Source: Collybia mongolica
Lineage: Eukaryota; Basidiomycota; Agaricomycetes; Agaricales; Clitocybaceae
Direction of reading: 5' to 3'
Length of the DNA: 64,000 nt
Assembly: GCA_013420905.1 (NCBI GenBank)
Contig: JAAXNY010000001.1
Location: 6,572,001-6,636,000, forward strand
In this document: piece after piece, positions 10,919 to 23,937 of the stretch
Position numbering within the stretch: position 1 is the stretch's first letter
How the letters are laid out: each line of letters opens with the position of its first letter
Notes under the pieces: model-generated
Database searches by the model: none
What the model was told of the DNA's origin: nothing
Seen by the model: only the letters and a program-made list of their open reading frames with translations
Made by a program: the position numbers and the translations under genes

Positions 10919-12970
10919 ATGGCTGAGCCGGTTCCACTCATTAACGTCGAAGCCCCCATCGATGAAGGGATGGGGCCCAGGGTCCTCGACGACGCCACAC
11001 CGTCAGTATCTTTATTGGATGGGCGCGTCGTGTTTCGTCCTTATCTAATCTCTCTTTTGCAGGAGTATCAATTATAAGTTTGCCAACTACGACGATGTGA
11101 ATGTACGGGGGTTGTTCTCGTCTCTCTACCCAGAACATCCCCGCGCCCTGGTTTCTATGGGTACATCGTCCTCTTACTATGCTTGAGGCCCACCTTAAAA
11201 ACACCCAGACTCTATTACAGGGTTAGACGGTAGTTCTGGATATGGCAAAGCCCAGTTGTATCAGCCTTATATAGGTATGTATAATTCCTTTTCTCTCAAC
11301 TATATTCTTTTGTTGAACCACCAAAGATCTCTGTGAGGATGTGCCTTTGGCACCGGCACCGAACAACTTTCCATATCCATTCGACTCTGTCAGTCAAGGT
11401 GCACCGAGGTCTCCAACTGACATAGGTGGCAGTCCTTTCACAGCGGATGGCTCTTTTGATGGCAAGCATATCCCTCCAAATTTCGATGCGCCAACCTTAT
11501 GTCTAAACCTTTAGCATTCGATGGATTCAACAGCCCTGGGTTTCCGTATGGCTCTCCGTACCTGAGCAGTGGAGGAGTATCGTGCACAAACTCTTCTCCC
11601 TCGCTGTCTCCTCTAACGCGGGACTTGGGGAACGTTTTCCTGGAGTCAGAAGAAGATCCTCTCGAAAGACCCTCCATCTTCCGAACTAGAAGTTACAGCG
11701 CGGCGGAGGCGACTGTTGCCCCTTCTGACACCTGGCATGATCCCTGTGGACGGCCGAGATCTGCTTCATACAGTACACCTTCAGTCACTGGAACCAGTGG
11801 TAACCAACCTTTTGAATGTTCGTTGGAACTTGATGCGATCGACCTTGATGATGGATTCACCTCGGAGAGTGGATCTCATTATGGTGAGAGGGGACTCACA
11901 TCCTTCTCGAACAGTGGTTTCTTGACTTCTCGCAGCGCGAGCCCAATACCACCTTCCATACCTACCGGCGAGTTGGACAGCTCAACCCTATTTGCACCAG
12001 CGGACGATCATTCTGCCACCATTGATATCGTTCACCCAATGCCACGTCATCCCAGCCCGAGGCAGCCCGTAGCATTATCACTCAATACGGATTTAGGTTC
12101 TAATGTGCAGGCCGGCGGACGATCTCACTACCGCAACCGCAGTGAATCGTCCTGCCTCTCGGCTGATTCTCCTATTGATCGTCGAAGCAATGGCCTTACT
12201 CATCGCTCATCCCTAAGTAGCCTTGAATTAAGACGCCACAGCCCTTACCCGTCAATCCACAATTCTCCGGTGTCGGCAGCTTCAGAAAGCCAACTTTCCC
12301 CATATCTGTCTAGCCAAGAGTTTGCAAACCTTGGTATCACGGATCCATCACCTTCGCCAGGCCATAGTCTACGTCGACGCAGTACACTTTCGGTGACTCG
12401 ATCGCCCACATTGAAGGTCGACAGCGCCCTATTACACAGGGCTCCGAGTGACCCATCCTCGATTCGGTATAACCCCCAAAATCGTCGAAGTGGGAAGCCT
12501 TGTCCCTCTCCTGGCCTATCCACTTTCGTCATCTCGAGTGATTCTTCGATCTCAACGACAGCGGACACTGGGAGTCGTATGGTATCTCCAAACGGATCCG
12601 TTTTGTCGGACGCAGATTTGGTATCCATGCCTTCCACAGATAATTATAAGCCTGTTGTCGCCTCACAAAGGATCGTGCAAGCGAGCAACTCGCGAAGAAT
12701 TCGTGAAGCGCGCTTTAAATGCCAATACGAAGGTTGTCCCAGTACTTTTACAGCAAAACATAACCTGCGGAGTGCGTGCAACTCGTTTCGCCTATTGGTT
12801 CATATCTGACGGCTTGACCCCCAGATCACATGCTGTCCCATAACGGGGTGAAGCCGTATGAATGCCCAAATTGTGGCGAAAGGTTTACGACACAGGGTGT
12901 CCGCTCACGCCATGAAGGGAAATGTACCCCAGAGGCTGATCACCGACGGAGAAAACAAGTTCGAAGATAG
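10919..12970 (+). CDS. Two-finger C2H2/C2HC zinc-finger protein C (tandem cluster member 3)
   Basis: Model: exons 10919-11001, 11063-11160, 11221-11274, 11327-11425, 11515-12771 and 12825-12970, 578 aa. The first three introns have good GT/AG sites and keep the frame. The fourth boundary (donor GTGGCA at 11426) is the weakest; a shorter product starting at ATG 11499 is the alternative. The body is Ser/Pro/Arg-rich. The fingers are FKCQYEGCPSTFTAKHNL...H (CX4CX12HX3H) and CPNCGERF...HEGKC, the second ending in Cys, linked by HNGVKPYEC. The last intron (12772-12824) splits finger 1 at phase 1 before its first His, as in genes A and B. Probable nuclear transcription factor, targets unknown. Confidence 0.77.
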
Positions 12971-14227
12971 CTAGTATGTTGTATGAACAATCTCGAAGGA
13001 TGTCCATTTGTCCTGACGGTCCCATAATCCAGCTCCATGCTTACCTACTACCGTCCCATCCCATAGGACCAATATACCAACATATACCCCCGGGGGTTTC
13101 TCACGATCCTCAAGGCTTCAACAACTTCACTACGACGCACAAGACACTTGATACATCAGCTTTCACCTCCCTCCCTGGATCCCTGAATATTTTCATTGTA
13201 ACCCCTACTCCCGAACTTGGTGTCATTTATGCCGCCACTTTGTATCATCTGCTTCAATGGACCTCCAAGGTTTCGCCCCCGCCCCTCGCTCGCTTTGGCA
13301 CCTGTTGTACAATTTTTACCGGTCTCCGTTCAATGCTTTTGCTTTACATTGTCGACCATTTCGCTATATATATCATCTTACATAGATACATGATGTCTAT
13401 AATCAATGGAATGTTCCATTGCTTCACGTGTTTGCCGCTCTTTGCGGGTCGAATATCAAATCATATTCTTGCGAACATTGTGCTTGGGGCTCTGAGTTGG
13501 ATACTAAGTACTGATGCTTCCGGTCCCAGGTATGGTGCACTATAGATCACAGTATTCAAACACCTGTACGTGTGGTGTGATGTATTTACTTTCGTTCGCG
13601 ATTGTATTGTTTTGTATTATTACACAAGACTCCCTCCAATATTGATTACGACAGATAGTATGTACAGGACTCACCCTTCCCGACCTTAGAGCCCTTTCGG
13701 AAACTTTAGTAGCCCGGAATTAGAGCAGAGCAGGTAGAACTCCTACTTTCCTATCTCCATGCGCATTGGGGTCACGGGTGGTTTTTCTAGCTTATCGGCA
13801 GAGCCTGTAGGGCCAAAGTTCTCTTGAACTTCGCTTGGTTTTTTGACGGAATATATAAAAAGGATTGAGATGCAGAATTGCTCTAATAAAGTAACAACTA
13901 TGAGTCCATTACTGACCATACTATACGAGTCGGTCAATGTAATTAGACGCTATCTCTATATGAACTACCCAGCTTAAGGCTCATCTTGAACTTGTATAAC
14001 CATTGCCAGGCATGTAAGAAGGAGCACAAGAAAACATTGAGAGCACAATCTATTTGTGATCAGTTGGCTCTCATTATTTATTTGATAAGTATGCAGATCC
14101 TTGCAATTGTGTGATCAATGTGACAGGAACTTTACTCTACTCTACCTAGTTGTACCAAAAGTAAGGTCGCTACTCTACTCTGCCCTACTCTTGTGCTATC
14201 ACAGTTTCCAAAAAGGGGCTAACTATG
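12971..14227. other. Convergent intergenic region / 3' UTRs
   Basis: This is the presumed 3' UTR of zinc-finger gene C followed by that of the reverse-strand MARVEL-like gene. A 189-codon forward frame (12976-13545) has no domain or codon pattern that persuades me it is a gene. Confidence 0.5.
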
Positions 14228-15190
14228 TTAGACTTGAGGATAGGAAGCGTAGCTAACAGGAGTAGGCTGGGGATTATAGGCATTAATTTGGGGTGCTGTG
14301 GCTTGTTGCGTAGGAACGCTCCCGGTGGGGTATTGATATTGTGATGCAACAGTAGTGGGAGCGCTTGTCGCGATCTCCTGCTGACCTACCGCGGCCGAGG
14401 AAACATTCGGCGGGAAGAAGACAGCGTCGTTAACGCTGAGCTTCCAAACGTTGTTTCCACGGGATTGAGCAATTAATGTGAAAGTCAAAAGGATGGTAAA
14501 ATACACCATTACTGTAGGGTAGCGTCAGATCAGCGAAATATGTGAAACAACGACAAGCGTACGAAGGAGCCAATTGAGGAATGAAAGAGCCTCTATAGCC
14601 ATAAATTGATGGCAGAAAGCCACCCCAACACCTATAGGAAGATCTTCAGTTGGAGATAAGGATAAAGGCAAAGTATAGACAGCTACCAAGTTCGTCGGCA
14701 CAACCAAATGGATAGAATCCGTTACTCACATCGGCAGTAAGTGCTGCAGCAATTAACCACAGAATCCAAAGGGTCCCTAACTATGTGTATAAGGGGGCAC
14801 GTTAAACGAGATAAACATAGGTCCGCACCCAGAACTGGAAGCTCTACAATGATCATTGACGTGAACGCGTTCTTGCGGGTCGCAGGGACAGTGAGTCTGA
14901 AAGTAAAAATAACGTTTCAGAAATTCTCAGAAAATTTCCGTATATCACTCACAGAGTGGGTACAATCATAAAAGTCAATGCCCCAGCAAGAAGCGCGACG
15001 ACTTCAAAACTGTACAATTTGCCCAGAAGCTCGATCGACGCCTGTGTCCATCGAGCACTGAGGCCAAGAACAACGACGGCGAACAACAAAGAAAGGCCTG
15101 TCCAGAGAGAGGAATATTAGACATTAAAATTTCGGAGAGGTATTTATGATTACAGAGGGCAATGAGGCGAATGATGGAAATGAAGGACAT
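14228..15190 (-). CDS. Four-TM MARVEL-like membrane protein
   Basis: Reading the reverse strand from ATG at 15190 and removing five short introns gives about 215 aa with four hydrophobic helices: LSLLFAVVVLGLSA, EVVALLAGALTFMIV, LGTLWILWLIAAALTA and LLMVYFTILLTFTLIA. Between helices 3 and 4 lies CHQFMAIEALSFLNWLL, a pattern common in basidiomycete MARVEL-domain proteins. A cytoplasmic-type Pro/Gln/Thr-rich tail follows (QYQYPTGSVPTQQATAP). Splice joins were chosen by GT/AG and frame; the join after LTAD (donor GTAACG) is the least sure. MARVEL proteins act in membrane organisation and vesicle trafficking; nothing here identifies a specific role. Confidence 0.72.
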
Positions 15191-18100
15191 GGTTACGCGT
15201 ACTCGCCAAAGGCTTATAGGGGAAAAGGATTGGAGAGGAAGAGATCGGTTCCTTTGAGGAGGGGGGGATATCCTTCTTTATAGATTCACAGAGCGACCAA
15301 CTGGGAAACGAAAGCGCTTGATGTGACAGCCCATCTGCCTAAAGATTGATTGATGAAGCAATGGCAGGGTTTTATCAGGACCTACATATATTGCAAACTA
15401 GAGTCGCTTTTAAGTTGAGCAAACGAGGATTGTTTCTACGTAAGGGAGGTGAGTACGAATTTCGGACAAACGAGAAGGTGAATACTCGAGCCAAAAACTT
15501 AATCACATTTCGACCTGGAGTAGATTCAACTGACACCTGCCCATCGTCAGCCTACATGTTGAGCGCCGCGCAAGGAGTGACAGCTTGTCTATATAAGTAT
15601 TCATGTCGAATATGTCAATCCAAGGTCGGCAGGTCTATCTGATGACAGCTATTTTCATAATGATAGGTACCTTCATTTTCCTTTCACGCACCATTCGCAA
15701 TCTAAGTCCATGTACTCCACCATTAGTACGGATCAAGGGGACCAAGCGGTATCCCCGAATTTGAAAAGACGCGATCTAGGAAACACTTCAGTGAAGAGAG
15801 CGGCAAGCCATTTTGTGGTTGATAATTATTTTAAACTTGAAATGCGCCCCCCCTTTGCGAAATGGCCAAAACCTGAGTGAGCAAAAGGCCATGTGACGTT
15901 GATTGGTATCTCTTTCAGTACGAACCTTGAAGCTTCTGAAGCTTAAAGTTTGAAGCTGAAGTGTGAACTCGTTTAGCCGACTAGGGCACACCAGAGGTAC
16001 ATCCGTGAGATATTTACAAGAAATAGTAAAATATTGACTTTATTTATTTTGACTGGCACGCTCGAGGTATTGCCAACGGCATTGCCATGAGGAGTGATTT
16101 CGTGAAAGTGAAATATCCTGTGATGATGTGTGACGAGTATGGGACTGTGGGAAGTAGTGACTGAAAATGGTATTAGTTGCCACCATTTTGCGATATTGCA
16201 TCCTAAACTGGCTTCGTTGTGGGTTTCCAGAGACCTTGACAAGCGAGGTAATTTTAACATTGTGCAACTTCATTGATCAAGCTATATCAGACTTCAGCCT
16301 CAAACTTGTCATGGTAAGATTTGACTCTAGAGTTCCTTCACAAAACTACTCGGCTGGTCGAAATTCACTACCTACTCAATTTAATCTATGTCCTGCGGCT
16401 ATTGCTATAGCACACACGAAACACAACATTATACTTGCAAGCAATGCAGAAGACTCACCAAAGCACTATGTATGGGAACAGTCCTACCTAAACCATCTAA
16501 ACACCTCTGTTGATAATGAAAAGCTCGTTGCTTGTCCTCAAACGCCCGTTTTAAACAGGATCAACACAAGCTTGTTAATCTGTAGGCACGTAAATCCATC
16601 CCAGTGATACTGAATCATTCGTGCCTATAAGAACCAGACCGTCTGTCACACTCATATAAAGAACCTGGTATGTGTCATATATCCCTGTTGGCTTCGCTAT
16701 TGGTGCATCATAGCTTGAGGTGAGAAAGGGATCTTGTCTCTAATATTACACAAGGTTGACGTTAGGATTTAGATTGTATATATCGCTCATACAGCTACAA
16801 GGCGCAGAGGAGATAGCGCCGGTGCCTGGGAGCGCCACATGCGATATAATGGGGACTTCGCATGGCTTGAGAGTAACGAGTACTGCAAATAACCCTCGGC
16901 CGGAAATTAACACCTATCAAGGACTCGGTAACAGGCAATCCGCATCCCCCTTCCCTGCATTCCCAACGTGATGCCGCTCAGAAACAAGTGTTGGAAGGAT
17001 TTTCGAATTCTAGCTACCTCGTTTCTGCCCGGGTGTCATGCTGGCTTCCGGACGTGTTCACTAATCAACTGTTGCAGTGTGACAGGTAATGCTAGGGATA
17101 TTCCCTGGAATATAGAGATTGTAGGTACGTAACGAGTACCTTGGACTTGCCGAAGACGCAAACAATCTTTCTTTACAGGTATACGGTATTCCAGGCAAAT
17201 TTTCAAGAGACATATTAACGGTAGTTATAGTCGAACGATTATTGAGTTCTGCATGCCAATTTGCTTCAACATTCGAGCCCGTGCTAACGTTCGTCGCCGG
17301 TTCACCAACTTAACCCGAATGCTAGTAAAGGCTCTGACGCCTACCGCTACCAGGATCAACTATACCCACAACAACTTATTCCTGCTCTGTTGATCGCAGA
17401 CACGCTTTAGCTACAGGACTATAATGACACCAATATCTCCTTACTTTCTTTTCGTAGAGCCTGTCAAGTAACCACTAAGAAGTTACAAAAACTCCATCAT
17501 TCATTTCAATCTTAACCTCCATCAATGACAACGGATCATGCAATAGAAACATCACAAAAGATTTGAAGCAATCACGTCGTCGGAAAGGGGAGATCCGCCG
17601 TATCTCTATGTTGCTCCGTTGACTGCTGCTAACTAGCGGCGACCAACTCATCTCCCTGAGTTTAATTTTGTAACCAACGTCTGACAGGGATCAAGAATTG
17701 TCGCTAGCCCCGGATCTAAGGCCAACGCTCCGTGCAGCATACTAGCTTGTTCGTGGTACAGAGTACTACAGACCTCATGTTCCTCCGCAGGCAATGGGAT
17801 GCGCACTCAAGTGGTATCATCCCACAACTATTCCCGTTACGCCCAAACCTACTTGCTTGTCGCCCACAACGAGAATCACTCAGCCCCCCAGCCTCCTAAT
17901 ATGGGACATTAGCCATCTCCCGCATCATAATATGCTTGTGGTCTCTTTCAGACCCAACTGTTGGTTTCCTCCCGATAGGCTCTCATTCTAAAGTTAGTGT
18001 GTCTTGCATATCCGTCTGGTACGCTGATTATAATCCTACAATGGGTATCCCTTGTTCCTGCAAACCCCAGGAGCTGACGCCCGTTGCATTCATCACCCCA

Positions 18101-21100
18101 TTGAAATCTCTCCTTCCATTTGCTATCCCGACATCACCATTTCGTACCTTGTTGGTTGTTGCTCATGAAGTTCTTCATGTAAACTCAACACCTCTACTCC
18201 ATCCGTTGCCCTTCACCGTTTGCGCATCGCAAAATCATCACACTGTCACTACGGCATCTCGGTTATACTGATAATCACTCTTTACATTTTTGTTTCTCGC
18301 CCCGTTGTCTATGTTTCCATTGGTTCTTGTCTACGCTCCATTGATCGTCACCCACGTGTCCATCGCTTGATCTAGGCGCCCTCATTGCTGATGATATATC
18401 CCCCCTCCCTTTCCGAATCGATCTCATTCACAAACATGACCATTCGTCCAGAATGCCCACTTATTTGTGCTCCACAATCACCCGCCGCACAGGCGTTGCA
18501 CAGTTGTTTGTTCGGCGCTGTTTGTACTGTTCAAAAGGTCCATCGGGGCCTCCATTCAAGGTTGTGTCCTTTGTTCTCTATTCATTGTTCGGCTTTTTTC
18601 TTGGAGGAACGCGCGCCGATCACATTGAACATTCCGTTCCCAAAGATCACTCATCGTTGCTAACCAACAGATCATCGGCATCTACTGGTTGCGCGCATCA
18701 CATCTTTGTATTCCTCGATCCGTTATAATCTTCCCTGATGATGATACCAGCATCGTGCCACATATTTTTCCCATTCTTTGACCGCCTGCTGCCCAGTCTG
18801 GACCAATCAAACCTTCCATATCATTAAATTTTGCTGCAGGTATCATAGCATCTTACGTGTGTAAGGTTTGATCGCCCAAAGTCTTGTGTCGATACCATTT
18901 TTGAAATCAGCTCGCGAAACATGCACACAATGGCTCCGGTCGATTTAGTTACGAATGTGGCTTGCTTGCACTGCTGCCGGAACGCGAGAATTGTAGGAGT
19001 CACCAGCATCAATATGATTAGAATCGACAATCCCACCACCTCATCACCCCTACTGGGCTCACACGCTTCGCGAATCAAGACGTGCCCAGAACTGGACCAG
19101 GGGTGGCTGGCTTCACTCGTGCTCACGAACATACTGTCGCAGCCAACGAGGGACTTACGTTCCAAGTACAATGTTGTCCACTTATGTTACACCCTAACGT
19201 ATGTTCGTGAATTTTTATTTTTATTTGATCCCTGATGAGACATCCCGATCTAGCTGCCCAGTGCTCGTGAGTTGTCGTCCCGCGTCGAAAATATATGAGG
19301 CGTAAATAAACCATTAGCCAGAGATGGGTTTATAGGTGGGTTCCACCCGTGACCCGATGACATGCAGCCGAGGTCACATTATATGGTGTGGTGAGGGCGT
19401 CACGCATCACTGGGGACACCCGGTAGAAGGACAGTTTAAGCGAAGGCTGAATTCTCAATCAGTGCAATATGGGCTACGGATTTAAGGTGCCTTGGGGGTG
19501 AGGCTGTGTCGGCGAGGGAGGTCGGGCCAGGGCCCATGGTTAAAAGGGGCTGATATCGAGGCGGGGTCCGTGTGGGTTTGAGCAGTGGAAAAGTCACTGC
19601 GAAATTCTGTCGCGTCGACACGCGTTTGCACCAGACTCGAATACTGGTGGGATGAGAGTGCACATGCACTTGAGCTGCGTCGCTCGCGTACACATGGATA
19701 CTGGGACGGGGAGTTGGTGGGGGGGGGGCGCCTCAGTCGCAGTTATTAGGTCCCACCTCATCTCATTATCCGAAGAGCAGATTTATCTTGGACATCTCGA
19801 TAAAAATAAAACAGTTTTGTAATATTCGGGATAATCAACCGCAGCGCAGACAACACAGGCCTCCAGACAACGTTAGCGAGACAATCCGTTGCTAATACGA
19901 GTGCAGACAATCCTGACTCACCTCGTGATAGCTTGATCATGATTCGGGTTTCTTGATCCTGTCGCCCAGTCGACTTTATGTCCCAGTTTAAACGCGTCCT
20001 TTGAGTTCGGAATCGGAGACGCACGTAACATGTATCGTAGCGATGTCTTCATTGGCCCAACACCAGTTTTCTGTGGGGAGGGCTGCGATTGTAATGCAAC
20101 CGGTCATTATGGGGAGGCGAAATGGACTCCTGATGACAAGTCCTGGAATGGCCAATCAGTGATGACTTTTTTTTTCTCGTGATCCGGGGAGTATGATCCC
20201 TCCGTCATTATTAGATCTCACGTAGTCATAGGACTACCCATGCCCTTCTTCTCGATACGGGTTCTGGCTCCTCATCTCCATACTTCCTGCTTCCTGTCTC
20301 ACTCGCAGAGCCGGCATCAGGAGAAGAAATAAATTTAGCGTGGGACGGTAAAATGCCCTTTTTCTGTCCAGCCAAGGTGCTCCACGCACTTCTTGCGCAA
20401 AAGCAGTGCCCAACAAATGTAATGGAAGGTCTGAAGGACAAAATGCAATCGCAGAGGAACTGCCCCTGACTCCACTTGCTAATTCGCGTGCTCCTCGAGT
20501 CTCAAAAGCTATCAGGCTAATTGGACCTTATGGCATAGCCTCGCACCACAGTGGGACACGTTCGTCCTTTTCATACTAGTTTCCCACTAACAAAACACTG
20601 TTGACGGATTAAGAACGGGGAATTGATCTCTGATTGTTTAAAGTGTGCTGTGCAGTTAATGAAAAAACTGATATCTGATTGGCGCGCCTCTCTCACCTAC
20701 GTGCATGTGCCGAGGGGTATCGCCACACGAGGGCAAAATGTTTGTGTCCACATGTTTGTCAGGATTAGATATGGATTGTTTGTCAGGGTAACGCCGTTGA
20801 ATGAATTGGGAGAGAACAAGAATCAACAAATAGGAACACGTTGGGAGGCCGCGGCTCGGGGACGGAGGCACGGATACGGGGAGCTCGAAGCCACATGGCA
20901 GCGGACGGCGTTGAAACCTGTGCGTGCACGATTGCTATCTTGGGTGGGGTTCATGAGGGGGTATTTTATATCGGGTATAGGTAGTTGGGAGAGGAGTTTT
21001 GGACGGTAAAGTTGTGGGGGATCGACGAAGAAAATATGAATACGAAGGAGAAACCAGAGAAGGGAGACGATCATGATCGTTTCGAGGCAGTGTAGAAGTA

Positions 21101-21274
21101 TGTTTAATTTTGTTGGAGAAAAAACTTTGGTCGTGAAACGTAACAGCGTCGAACACGGAGGCCGTGTCAGCGTTGAATGAAACACGGGCGCGGCGGAGTT
21201 CGAATTGGAGTAATCACTCTGGAAATCAGCAATCGCTGGACAACATCTTGCGCTCTCCTACAAGAACGTCTGCA
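15191..21274. other. Gene-poor 6-kb stretch upstream of the Crz1-type gene
   Basis: No domain or convincing spliced gene was found. Segment 17790-18730 is pyrimidine-rich on the + strand. The reverse strand of 18824-19171 has a 115-codon frame with one hydrophobic segment (VVGLSILIILMLVTPTILAF) that might belong to a small membrane protein. The last several hundred bases are the presumed promoter and 5' leader of the Crz1-type gene. Upstream in-frame codons between 21164 and 21275 lack an ATG. Confidence 0.4.
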
Positions 21275-23937
21275 ATGGAGGTCCTCGATTCCACCTTCCA
21301 CGACCCCGCATTCCAAAACGATTCGCCGTATATCAGCGACATTAACCTCCAACCTCCATCGCCACAGTCCCAGCCCCACAACATCGACATCTACAATACA
21401 AACCAGGACTACCACAACTCCCCATACTCTTCTCACTCAGACCTTTCTGACCAGCTCAACTTTAGTGGGGTGGTATTCGCAGGAGACGACGGATACGACC
21501 CCGCCGAGTTTGACCATCCAACTTCAGGCTCTTCGTTGTTGATGTTTGACGAGACAAACGAGTTTGCAGAGTACATGCCATTCTCAAACCCTTCGCCATT
21601 TGATTACCGTTCACCATCCCCCGGCTCTGACCACGGAGAACTGCCCGACTCGACCAGGTCGCGTGCATCTTCGACATCTTCGAACAATACTCAGTTCCAG
21701 CAGGCACACCACTCCCCCAATATGCAGGTTGCCCACTCTTTCGAGAACCTCTCTTTCCACTCTCCCCATTGGAACGCGGAGCCTCTTCCTCAGCAGCCCC
21801 AGCAGCCACACAAGCCTCCCTCTCCTCCTCGCCTTCTCATGTCCGACCCGTCCATCGTCGTCAACGCCCCCGATGACGGTGACATTTCTTCCGGCCCCCG
21901 TCTCCACATCGTCCCAGCCACTCCCGTCTCTGGCGGCGGCGCGGCAACAACTGAGGTCCCCTTTCAAACTTCTCTCGAGACCCTCAGGCAGGGTGAGCAA
22001 CGATTACCAACCAATCCGCGCACAACTGACTTCTCCCTTGCGTTAGGTTCTACTCTTGAACCCCACCGCATGCAGCCGCCTTGGCTCGACGTCGACGGTG
22101 GCAATTCCGATCCTTCCTCTCGTGCGACCTCTCCTGCCGCGACTTCACCTGGGCCCTCGCGCTCACCTTCCGCATCCCCACAGCTGCCCCACCATTCTCC
22201 ACACCCCGCCCCCGCAAACTTACCGTTCCTTTTTCTGGGACAACCACAGCCCCGAAGCAGGAGTAAGTCTGATACTGCTTTGGAACCCCCCAACTGGAAC
22301 ACTGTTCAAGGTTTAGTCCACGCAGACCAGCAACACCGGCAACAGCAGCATGAGCTCAATGATAGATCTACTTACAACTCGACCCAAACCGCACATCCAC
22401 CTACGCTTGGACAGAACTTTACATTCGGCCCTCCTGCTTCGTCTTCCTCCAGCAATGCAAATACCAGCGGCGGTTTCCTTTCCCCGGAGCTAGGATCTTT
22501 CCACGCATCTAGTATGCGGCGAAGCAAATCTGACTCGGGGGGACGCCATCGTACATCGCGGTCGGAGGACATTCGACCCCCGGCATTCGACAACAATGCC
22601 CCTAATAGTGGCTACGGGAGTGGGAGTGGGCAGGGCGTAGGGGCAGGCTACCTCTACCCGCCAACGTCTCAAGATGACTTCATCCTCCAGCAGCAGAGAC
22701 AGCAACAAACCGGAGGAACTCCCCAGTTCCTCTCACCATCCATGGGCGGACCCGGGGGAGTGCCCCAGGTCCAAGGGGGACACGGAATTGGACACGGTCA
22801 CTCCCTCTCCATGGGTTCTCATCCTGGGTTCGGGCCTCCCACCCTTTCCAATTCCTCAGCAGGCGGCCAGGGCGGAGGCCACTACCGTCGTGCGTCATCT
22901 GGAAGCCGCTCGCAACGCGGGACCAGTGTAGGCACGTGGGATTCAGAGGTGCGGATTGGCGGGGGCAATCGCGTGAGCCCGTACCCAAGCCCGAACGCCA
23001 GCCCCCGAGGGGGGTACACGGAGCTGCGCCCAGATGAGGAATATGATTTACCCAGAGTCAGCACGAGTGGGGGGGCGACAGGAGTCAGCATCAGTGGACG
23101 AGGCAGCCAGTCGATGCATCAGGGCGGAGGGGCCCAGGGCATAGGATCATTACTCCAGGGAGTAACCCAGGGCCGAGCGTCAATAGGGGTATCAAAGCCG
23201 AATGTGACCACTGGGCGCACGGCGAATGCCAGCCACAAGAGGAGGAAACAGGAGGCGACTTTTATATGTCCAGTCCCTGGGTGCGGAAGTACATTCACTA
23301 GGAGCTTCAATTTGAAAGGTGAGTTTCTTCGTTTCTTTTTCAGCCCCCAATGTTTCTTCATGTTGCACCCCTATGTTCAATTCTCCTGTCGAGGCAACAA
23401 CGCTAACTCAAACTCTCCTATCTTCATAGGCCATATTCGATCTCACAATGAAGAAAAACCGTTCCAATGCCATTGGCCGGGATGTGGTAAGGGCTTTGCG
23501 CGCCAGCATGACTGCAAGCGCCACGAGCAACTTCACACCAACTACAGACCATTCACGTGCGATGGCTGTAACAAGCAGTTTGCGAGGATGGATGCCCTGA
23601 ATCGGCATTGTATGTGTTCATTCTCCCTTCTACTCTCTTCCATGCTTATACACTCTTGCTCCCAGTACGTTCCGAAGGTGGTGCTGAGTGTCTTCGGCTA
23701 CAAGAAGCCAGTGGTGGCCCTGGAATCGATGGCAGCACCTCTTCCGCACCTACATCAGCGTCTCCCTCTCCCGCCGTATCGACCTATGGCCAGCCAGATG
23801 GTGTGAGTGTCACATACAGTGGCGGAGAGCCGGGGTATGGAACAGGCATGAATGGCGGTGCGGGCGCCACAGGAGGGGCAGGAGGAGGAGCGATGCAGAC
23901 GAAGATGGAGGAAGGGCAGTGGGGAGTTGCACTGTAA
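21275..23937 (+). CDS. CRZ1: Crz1-type calcineurin-responsive C2H2 transcription factor
   Basis: Exons 21275-21992, 22047-23318, 23430-23609 and 23666-23937 give 813 aa. The C-terminal zinc-finger block matches fungal Crz1: FICPVPGCGSTFTRSFNLKG, FQCHWPGCGKGFARQHDCKR and FTCDGCNKQFARMDALNRHL followed by RSEGGAEC. In known fungi, Crz1 is dephosphorylated by calcineurin on a Ca2+ signal, enters the nucleus and activates stress and cell-wall genes. The long N-terminus is Ser/Pro/Gln-rich. PSIVVN at residues 192-197 fits the PxIxIT calcineurin-docking pattern, and serine-rich repeats such as RSKSD are plausible phosphosites. Intron 1 is 54 nt without a stop. Intron 2 splits finger 1 at phase 1. 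The start is the first in-frame ATG; an upstream exon is possible. Confidence 0.88.

Noticed and set aside
12976..13545. 189-codon forward frame after zinc-finger gene C
   Set aside because: No domain, starts six bases after the stop of the upstream gene and is most simply 3' UTR.
16167..16607. 146-codon forward frame
   Set aside because: Average composition with no motif; overlapped by equally long reverse frames.
21164..21274. In-frame N-terminal extension of the Crz1-type protein
   Set aside because: Begins at GTG with no upstream ATG; the first ATG at 21275 was used instead.
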